DNA from: Siphonodentalium dalli
Lineage: Eukaryota > Mollusca > Scaphopoda > Gadilida > Siphonodentaliidae
DNA length: 64,000 nucleotides
Assembly (NCBI GenBank): GCA_032622095.1
Contig: CP136066.1
Coordinates: 66,598,278 to 66,662,277, forward strand
Direction of reading: 5' to 3'
Position numbers and translations under genes: made by a program. The notes below the pieces were generated by a model, which was given only the letters and a program-made list of their open reading frames with translations, ran no database searches and had not been told where the DNA came from. Positions 56,961-64,000 of the stretch are shown here, in pieces (position 1 is the stretch's first letter; the number at the start of each line of letters is the position of its first letter).

Positions 56961-57581
56961 GATGCAGCCCTTCATATGGAATTCATGAATTGGTTGAAAA
57001 AAAAACATATATTCAATCATAGTCCTTATTTAATAGTTCATTAATTTGATTAATCCTTCAATACCAGCTACTTCAGTTCATTGGAATGTTTTATTTAAGG
57101 CCAAGGTCGTATGGGATTACACGACTTTCAAGTACAAAAACATACCACGTTTGTTGTTTAATTCATTTAAATACAGTCCAGGGGGGAGTAATCCAAAAAA
57201 TACCACGTCGGAAGTTCGGAACGCTGTCTGTATTGACGCGGTTTACTACGAGTCTTGTGATGAGACACATTTATGTCAATTGGGTATCGGTGACTGTTAA
57301 CGGGAATGATTTAATTCTCTAATATGCAGTTTTCAATTTAGATTTGTTTTCATTTATAATTATGGGTAGGGATACAGAGGGATAGGGGAATTTTTATCTA
57401 TGTTAATCAATATGTGCATATTTATCAATATGTGCAATATTATGGTACTGGAACGTTGTCATAATGTTATGCATTTATCATCCACTATACTGCCCAATCT
57501 TCGAGTGATAGTATAATTATGGGTAAGGATACAGCTAAAGGATAGGGGAATTTTTAACTAATTTAATCAATATGTGCATAT
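56961..57581. other. No gene; locally duplicated phrase
   Basis: ATAATTATGGGTARGGATAC followed by GGATAGGGGAATTTTT occurs at 57356 and 57516, each followed by TTAATCAATATGTGCATAT. This is a two-copy direct repeat of about 160 bases. Confidence 0.55.
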
Positions 57582-57589
57582 ATGTATTA

Positions 57590-58220
57590 TAGGGACCGAC
57601 GAATCGGCAATTTCAACATCGAATCGAATCTCAAATCGAATCATGATGATGATTCGAAATCGAATCGAATCTCGAATCGAATCTTTTGCCGACACTTTAG
57701 AAGATTTGTGGTACATGTCGGTGGGAGGTATGAGCAAAATGAGGGCAAATGTCAGACGATTTTATAACGTCTGAGATAACGCGAATCTCACAAAGTTACG
57801 ATGGAGGTTCATTAAACTACAGTTTTATGACATGGTATGATCAACATTTAGTTTAATATGAGAATGGCACGTCAGTTCATAGTTGTTTTGTTTACACAGA
57901 AACTCTGCCACTAGTCTATGCGAGGCATACGTGCGCAGAATAGTTTCCGTTTGCAATTGAGTCTGGTGCGAGTCATTGTAATCCGAAACGATTCTGCGCA
58001 TGTACGCCTCACCATGTCGCATGCATGGCAGCATGCACGAGCGATATCAGAATTGCGCATTCTGACTTGGGGATATAATGAACATTTTTAAAGATACTGC
58101 AGGCGATAAAGGACTGTTATACAACGATTCGAAATATCCCGAATCACATGACCGATTTCGAATCGAATCGGAACGTAAGATTCGAAATCGAATCGAATCT
58201 CGAAGCTTCGTCGGTCCCTA
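57590..58220 (+). mobile_element. hAT-like MITE with TAGGGACCGACGAA ends
   Basis: TAGGGACCGACGAA at the left and TTCGTCGGTCCCTA at the right are inverted. The element is framed by a perfect 8-bp duplication, ATGTATTA (57582-57589 and 58221-58228). Near each end, AATCGAATC words are densely repeated. 631 bp, no transposase frame. Confidence 0.92.
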
Positions 58221-58404
58221 ATGTATTATACACGTATTGACTGCCTTGGGAGAAATAGCGAGAACTATTTTCTCGAGGCGGTGTCTTTTGAACATTTTCA
58301 TGTTTTGCATGTAATCCAGTAAACTCCCCATTCTTCCAGTGTTAGTATAATAACGGGTAGGGAAAGGAGAAATTTAAACTATTTTAAGTGCGGAAATATC
58401 AATA

Positions 58405-58555
58405 ATGTAATGCCTTAAATAATCGACTCCTTAACCACAGCAGAATTATGGGTAATTTTTCAGGATTTAGTCGGAAATATGGATTGTTGCCATTCATCGG
58501 AAAGCTCTCCATAATTCTGCTGTGATTAAGGAGTTGATTATTTGGGGCATTACTG
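58405..58555. mobile_element. Family G mariner-like foldback, partial
   Basis: ATGTAATGCCTTAAATAATCG ... TTATTTGGGGCATTACTG with the same internal phrases as 49233-49432 (GGATTTAGTCGGAAATATGG) but asymmetrically deleted. TA on both sides. 151 bp. Confidence 0.85.
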
Positions 58556-59099
58556 TATGTGCAATATTGTGTAATCGCTGTGGTGCTCAGACATTTTCCT
58601 AATATTCTATCTCAGCTCAAAGATCACAGAGGACACGAGAATAAGCAGACTAGATACACTTCAGCACCAAAACTCATATGACATGTAAATTTGCAATAAC
58701 AGAAAATGTAAAGGTTATGACCCAGTTTGAATATCTCAGATTGGTCAAAATTAATATCAAGTAGCGTTAAGATGAATCAATTGCATCCTTAGATTGTGGT
58801 GATCATTTGCAATGTGAGAGATTCTCGGATCAAGTCGCCATAATTGATCAATTGAAAACAAGAAACACTGCCGATGCAAAATGATGCACGCATTTCAATA
58901 TAACATATAACAATGAAAATAGAATCTCTGCCATGAATCAGAAGGAATTTGACTTGTATTTGTGAGAACAAGAGGTGGGCTGTGCCAATGGGACTAGGGA
59001 GGGATACCCCCGTGAACATAATTGAATTGAAAATGTAGGAATACAAGCTCGGACAAAATTTTATATGTTGCAAAATAATTTTAAGTTGAAAAAACTTTA
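58556..59099. other. No feature seen
   Basis: Nothing recognised. Confidence 0.4.
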
Positions 59100-59440
59100 A
59101 AAAAGAAGGATAACTCAACAAAAAGGTTGGACACACCTCATAATCTCAGGTGCACAGGTTCCCATGATACTAAATATTTGTGCCAAGTTTTAAAAAAATG
59201 ACTGAAAAATGTAGAAATACAATCTCGGACAAAATTCTGCATGTTGCGAAACAAATTTAGTCGAAAAGGGGGGATAACTCCACACAAAAAAGTTGTAATG
59301 ACCTCATATTAAGTCGCCTGTAGGTTCCCATGGTACTAAATATCAGTGCCAAGCTAAAAAAAAATTGACTGAAAAATGTAGGAATAAAAGCTCGGACAAA
59401 GTTGCATCTACAGACTGATGGACGACTGGATGGACAAGCT
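59100..59440 (+). repeat. Diverged tandem repeat, ~125-bp unit, GATGGACGACTGG end
   Basis: CTGAAAAATGTAGRAATA, CTCGGACAAARTT, GGRGGATAACTC and TAGGTTCCCATGGTACTAAATAT recur two to three times. The block closes with a GATGGACGACTGGATGGAC run. Confidence 0.6.
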
Positions 59441-59585
59441 GATTCCCACATACCCCCACATCCTTCATTACAGTGTAGGGGGGGGGAATTTATTCCAATA
59501 TAAAACTTATCGGAAGCTTTGCATTCTAACGCAATGCACCTGTGTGAATGGCAAAATGCAGGCAATGAATTTGTGGCATCGCAAT

Positions 59586-60026
59586 CAAGCCTGAATATAG
59601 TGTGTCTGACATTTGCAGAATGAGGTCCCCAGAGGGTGAATTTAGTGATCCTACCCCACACAGCAGGCTAGACTCACCAAATTCACACTCTGGGGACCTC
59701 ATTCTGCTTAGGCCTCATCGTCTGGTATCTACAGTCTCAAATTAATATTTGTTTTTAGTTACTCTTTCCCTTCTGTTCAGTTTCTATATCCAATAATTTG
59801 CTGAAGATAGATTGCATAATCGACGTGACTAATGGGTGAACATCACCAACTTCAACTGGAGAACTTCAATCAGATCCTAGGTCTCCCATAGAGGTTGAGG
59901 CCTAAGCAGAATTAGTTCCAAGAGGGTTAATTTGGTGACACTAGCCCACAGCGGAGGATAGATTCAATAAATTCAACCTCTGGGGGACCTCATTCTGCAA
60001 ATGTCAGACACACTATATCCAGCTTG
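59586..60026. mobile_element. Family F element, long-spacer form
   Basis: Ends CAAGCCTGAATATAGTGTG and CACACTATATCCAGCTTG; perfect 8-bp duplication ATCGCAAT (59578-59585 and 60027-60034). The two hairpins are separated by about 200 bases, themselves bounded by inverted TTAGGCCTCA / TGAGGCCTAA. It lies 54 bases beyond the TLNRD1 stop codon, probably in or near the 3' UTR. Confidence 0.92.
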
Positions 60027-60080
60027 ATCGCAATGGACCAATGTAACATAAGGATGCAAAGGATTAGTCTAAACACTACT

Positions 60081-60286
60081 TTATGCTGTGGTACTTCCTT
60101 CACATGGTACAGATGAAACCGACCGTGGTATCACTAGAACAGTGCTCCATTTCCTCCCAGCCCTGTCAATAGCTTCGATGCATGACATGGCCTTGTCTCT
60201 AGGCTTCGTGCTCATCACGTCATAAGCCAGTTCTCGTATAGACTTGCATAGCTGGATACATGATGAACAGATTATCATACAAGTAC
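60081..60286 (-). CDS. TLNRD1: TLNRD1, second coding exon
   Basis: On the minus strand an acceptor (TTTCTAACTTCAG) opens this exon in phase 1, completing a glycine codon begun in the first exon. It encodes residues of about 264-330 (TCMIICSSCIQLCKSIRELA, then a polar tail) and ends in TAA at 60081-60083. In family members this region is the last helix of the second talin-rod-like bundle plus a variable tail, so the length is as expected. Vertebrate TLNRD1 coding sequence is uninterrupted as far as I know, so this intron is a notable difference. Confidence 0.85.
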
Positions 60287-60323
60287 CTGAAGTTAGAAAC
60301 AGAAATGTTAACATTTTAACACA

Positions 60324-60553
60324 TTAAAGATACATAATCTGATTTAACACCCCTAAATTACCATTACCTTGGCTACGGGGTAATAAATATTAGAATTAAG
60401 TCGAGGAACCCATCCATCTAAGCTCAGAATTATCAAATTTTAATATATGAAATCAGTTATTTTTTACCACCTGCAATATTTGGCGGCTTGGCAAAAATTC
60501 CGCTGACTACTTCCATAAATAGTACCGACATGCGCGGACGCCGTTACAAGACG
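60324..60553 (-). mobile_element. Family C variant, partial, in TLNRD1 intron
   Basis: TTAAAGATACATAATCTGAT, then CACCCCTAAATTACCATT and GTCGAGGAACCCATCC. Reverse complement of the right part of 43329-44474 without its nested D' element; continues through TTTGGCGGCTTGGC to CGCGGACGCCGTTAC, also found near 43850-43915. Confidence 0.8.
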
Positions 60554-60769
60554 TCATGCAAGGTTTATTTTGTGAATAAAGCTATAAGCTGTATGGTAAC
60601 CAGTATACCCAGTAATAGTATAACATGTCCATTTTCTTTCTTTCTGACCTCCATATGAAAAATTAAATTAAAAAAAATACATATCATTTCCCTGGCTGGC
60701 TGGTTGGGTTTTTTTGGGCAAACAAATTGGAAATGCAAATGTTTTTTTTTTAACCTAAGCTCGCTAAAG

Positions 60770-61430
60770 GTCACAATGCTAAAAATGGACAAATTAAGAG
60801 CAGTAACGCAGGTAAAATAGATTGTACAAACTGGTTTTCGAACTTGTTTGAGATATTGTTGTGAAAGGTCCACATATAAAATATGATGTAGTCCACAGGC
60901 CCCTGGGGAAAATTACTAAAATACCAATATAGACTATACACTGGTATAGTCTATATTGGTATTTTAGTAATTTTCCCCAGGGGCCTGTGATGTAGTCGGC
61001 TGAAGTTTGTTCAAGTTTTCGCGATAAAGGTCATATAATTACTAAAAATAGACAAACTAAGGACTGTAACTCAGGTAAAAAAAAGGAACGGACAAATCTG
61101 TTTTTTTTAAATTGTAAGGGATATCATTGTAAAAGATCAAAAATATCATGAAATATGAATAAAATTGGATGACGTTTGTTCGTTCAAGTTTAAGGGACAA
61201 AAAATGCTATATTAAAACAGAAACAAGTCATATAACTCTGGTCAGAAAGTCGGGACAGGCCTGATTATATGTGTGCAGCTGTCGCACATAACAGTGAACT
61301 CACAAACCAAAAATTGTCAGAATCCATCAATAAACGGCTATGTTATATAGGTTTGGTACCGCTTGCCCACCCAGACCGAAACCGTCCCAAATCGAGTTTT
61401 TGATAAAATAAAAACTTGTAAAATATTTAT
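60770..61430 (+). repeat. Tandem repeats J, diverged, in TLNRD1 intron
   Basis: ATGGACAAATTAAG, CTGGTTTTCGAACTTG and GAGATATTGTTGTGA followed by later units (ATAGACAAACTAAGGACTGTAA). It ends near CCGTCCCAAATCGAGTTTTTG, the same end as 46590-47460. It is interrupted by the palindromic element at 60894-60989. Confidence 0.75.
60894..60989. mobile_element. 96-bp perfect palindromic MITE with 8-bp duplication
   Basis: Two 46-base arms are exact reverse complements around a 4-base ACTG loop. The arms start CACAGGCCCCTGGGGAAAAT. A perfect 8-bp duplication, ATGTAGTC, flanks the element (60886-60893 and 60990-60997). The intact arms indicate a recent insertion or recent conversion. It is within the J repeat in the TLNRD1 intron. 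Confidence 0.97.
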
Positions 61431-61454
61431 TACCTGCCCTGTATATATACCAAC

Positions 61455-62241
61455 CTAAAATGTTGCGCTGAGAATCTATTGCATCTAGCACCACGAGAGC
61501 TGGTGTTCCGAGGAACTCCGGCTCAGTAGCAAATGTCACTAGCGCAGAAGAGGCTGCAGTCAGCGGCTCTGTAAATGCATGAAGTCTCAAGAGATGTGTG
61601 CATATTGGACGTGCCTTGAAACATTTTATGCTATTAACCAAACAGCTGGCACTAGATGTGACATTCTTTATGCACAATCTGAACTGTTCTTGGTTCCAGG
61701 AGTCTTTAGTCTTTTCTGATGCATGCTTACAAATCTCTGTCAAAATGGACATCTGCTTTGAAATCCTTGCCATAATATCGATAAGAGTCTGCGAATCAAG
61801 GTCTTCAATCCTCGATTTCTTCAGTTTTGTACAAATTATTTTTATGTCAAGTCCACATTTTGTGATCACATATTTGTCCACTAAACCAGCTGTGGCTGGT
61901 TTGCTCTTTGCATAACTAATTGATATGAGGTAGGCGGTATGGACAGAACACTCCATCAAACTAATACATAACTCACATATCTCTTCTATACATTCACAAA
62001 CACTTTGCCATTTGGTTGAAACAGTGAATACTTGAGTCATCAGATTTTTGGACAGAATTGAAAGCGATTTTGTGTTTGAAACAACAGACTCATGGCATTT
62101 ATCAAATGAATCTTCCATACAAGTAACCGTGTCCGTCATCACCGGTCTCAATTCGGATGCGAGCAGAAGAAAGTCTGTCAGTGTTTGTAGCTTTGTATGG
62201 CATCGTTCGCATGTCCATGTAACATGGCGGGCATACTCCAT
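61455..62241 (-). CDS. TLNRD1: TLNRD1, first coding exon (talin rod domain-containing protein 1)
   Basis: The minus-strand exon starts at ATG (62241) and ends at 61455 with a GTTGGT donor, phase 1. It encodes 262 residues plus one base. Recognisable family features, in order: an N-terminal CxxC (CERC, residues 11-14); DFLLLASELRPVM (23-35); a TKSLSIL helix (57-63); SLMECSVHTAYL (94-105); GLVDKYVITKC (119-129); SILTEICKHASEKTKD (165-180); QEQFRLCIK (184-192); and FATEPEFLG (237-245), the most diagnostic stretch. TLNRD1 is a dimeric, all-helical protein resembling talin rod domains R7-R8 that binds and bundles F-actin and acts in filopodia. An in-frame stop nine codons upstream supports this ATG, giving a shorter N-terminus than in vertebrates. 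A TTTACAG just upstream suggests a 5' UTR intron. Combined length 330 residues, against about 360 in mammals. Confidence 0.93.
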
Positions 62242-62279
62242 AATGCAGATTGGAAAACTGGCCCGTTACGACCTGTAAA

Positions 62280-64000
62280 TCCTGGGATTTCTCTTTATGC
62301 CATGCAAGCATTACACAAACTTTCTCCGACATATTGGTAGATGGTATTCCTGCCCAAGCTGTAGTGTAGAACTCTGTGATGCACGCATGTTGACAAAAGA
62401 TGTATCCGAGACCTGCAATTATAACAACATACAATATCTAAACAAACATCAGACCTCGCAATTGTGTGCATGGTACATATTACAGAAATCCCGCCTGTCC
62501 CATGTACTAGTATATAATGTATATAACTATATACTATGTAAATATGTTAAATGTCTCAATACCCATGGACTTTTGAGTGAAGAGAATAAACAAATTGAAT
62601 TGGAAAAATGTCCCAATGCAAATTTGATGCTTTGGCATGTTAGATTCCACATGTTGCCACAGTGTTTCCCATGGCATTGCCGAGGCCAATTTCAAAGACT
62701 GAAACATCACTATTGGCGAAGCCATTTGCTGAAACAAACTTGGCCCCGGCAAAGGGTTGCCATAGCAGATTGCAGAAGCCAAACAACCTGAATTAAGAGG
62801 GCTGCTTTTTTGCATTGAACAAATTAAGTTGAAAATCATATGTGACATTTATTAAAACATTACTTAACGATGTATTCAGGGTTTCAGATCAATTTTTATG
62901 AAAACTGTTTGACCTTTTATTTAGATTATATTGTCTAAAATAACCTGTTTGAAATAAGAATTTCTTCAAGAACTTTAGATGCTCTTTTGTTTTATAATGA
63001 ATTTTCTATGCATTTATTTCATACAGTTTAAATGTTTTAGAGGGACACCACATATTTTAATTTTTTTTTTTCAATAACAAAATTTTTTTTCAAAATAACA
63101 ATGCAGAAAACTATGTAAAATTATATTTTTGATGTTGTAACTAGAGGTTTGGAACTCTAAATGCATCTTTAATAAATACATACAAATACAATCTTGTTAT
63201 TTGAATTTTTTTTAAATATCGCTATCTTATTTCTTTCCCTCTAAATCATGTATTCTATATCAAACAAGATACTACTAGTATATTATACTATTATTGGTGG
63301 CACTTCTAGTTTAAAATGTGTTTATATTTTATAAACTAAATTCTAAATAAAAAGCTAAATTAGATTCATAGAATTGACATGGAGCCCAGGTGTGGAGCCA
63401 TGAATACATCTGTAAACATTTTTATTACACTCCTATGCATGATTGCCATTTAAAACGCCGTTAATTAAAAATTGTAATGCCACTAGTGAGTAGTGAATTA
63501 TGTCATTTCTCATGACGCCATTGACGTTAAGTCACTTACTGATCTACAATGTAGACTGAATTTTTTATGGGTGATCTTTCTCCTCATCTGGGTGTTTTAA
63601 TCACATTTCAGTGGCGAACCAAAATGATGCAGAAGTGTATAATAAATAGAGTATAAATTCCATTAGTTCGAGAATTATGTCAAATAATTTACTCTAGGTG
63701 AGAGATGTTTAGGTAAGAAACTTGTGCGCGTGTACTAGTATACACTGAACAAAGGATGAAACTGTGCTAGGTACACCGGATCGTGAGCCGACGTTAATGG
63801 CTGTACCGACTGTGAAGCAATGTGTGCACGTTAAAAGAACCCTACCATTACGGCAGGTCTTATATTTCGGCGAGAATCCAAATCTAGATTCTCGTAAATA
63901 TTCTCGCAAATTACCCTGGATTCTCGTGAAAAAGTATGTTTGGATTCTCGCAAAATCAGATGAAATATATGCCCTGTACGGTGAAGTCACGGGTAATAAA
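62280..64000. other. No gene seen; upstream of TLNRD1
   Basis: The TLNRD1 promoter and any 5' non-coding exon should lie here, but no TATA or initiator could be assigned with confidence. Open frames on both strands (for example 62297-62791) lack domains and splice signals. At 63868-63957 the word ATTCTCG occurs five times, some in inverted pairs (CGAGAATCCAAATCTAGATT). It is a small local repeat. Confidence 0.45.

Noticed and set aside
62297-62791. 164-codon plus-strand frame upstream of TLNRD1
   Set aside because: It partly overlaps the region just upstream of the gene on the opposite strand, lacks any recognised domain, and its composition looks non-coding.

Overview
This is eukaryotic, AT-rich, gene-poor and very repeat-dense DNA from an invertebrate, most likely a marine bivalve or other mollusc. 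The grounds for that are spliced exons, an animal TLNRD1 gene, a C-type-lectin/PAN gene, a tRNA-headed SINE ending in a (CAATCAAT)-type tail, degraded Ty3/Gypsy and LINE copies, and tandem repeats that run into GGACGGACGG-like ends. The species cannot be named from the sequence alone.

Two genes are well supported. (1) A plus-strand gene spans at least 15143-40032. Its four exons (15143-15311, 31419-31726, 38151-38246, 39839-40032) have matching splice phases (1/2, 2/1, 1/1, 1/stop). They encode one C-type lectin-like domain split over two exons, a short linker, and a C-terminal PAN/apple-like cysteine module. Its 16-kb intron is packed with transposons. (2) A minus-strand TLNRD1 (talin rod domain-containing protein 1) orthologue lies at 62241-60081. 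It has two coding exons and about 330 residues, and its intron holds a 96-bp perfect palindromic element. A minus-strand exon-like stretch (8520-8633) and an open frame (11309-11731) are weaker candidates.

Most of the rest is mobile or repetitive DNA. From left to right: two minisatellite-like blocks and family-A elements (1-4.8 kb); a 15-unit, about 130-bp satellite (6.2-8.2 kb); an inverted-repeat block (8.3-10 kb); one arm of an inverted duplication (11.65-13.0 kb, partner 20.35-21.5 kb); the TTAA-element cluster and lectin exon 1 (14-19 kb); a SINE (20 kb); a broken Ty3/Gypsy element with several later insertions (22.5-27.7 kb); diverged tandem repeats (28-31 kb); lectin exons 2-4 among foldback elements (31-40 kb); a foldback-rich stretch (40-60 kb); TLNRD1 (60-62.3 kb); and featureless upstream DNA (62.3-64 kb).

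The striking theme is non-autonomous elements bounded by TTAA. At least seven end-types are present, called here A (TTAAAGCCACATGGCG), B (TTAAAGGCACG / TTAAAGRYACGG), C (TTAAAGGTACTCAATCCGAT), D (TTAACCCTTTCATGA), D' (TTAACCCTTTACCCAACAG), D'' (TTAACCCTTTCAGTGCC) and E (TTAACACCCCTGGTCAAGTG). Several are inserted into one another exactly at TTAA. The D types share an interchangeable 69-bp hairpin cassette despite different termini, and A and B share a roughly 55-bp internal motif with two AAAGAGCGTT repeats. A second set with 8-bp target duplications (family F double hairpins, the 96-bp palindrome, and hAT-like elements at 36.8 and 57.6 kb) and a third with TA duplications (family G, mariner-like foldbacks) complete the picture. 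Family letters are labels made for this window, not database names.
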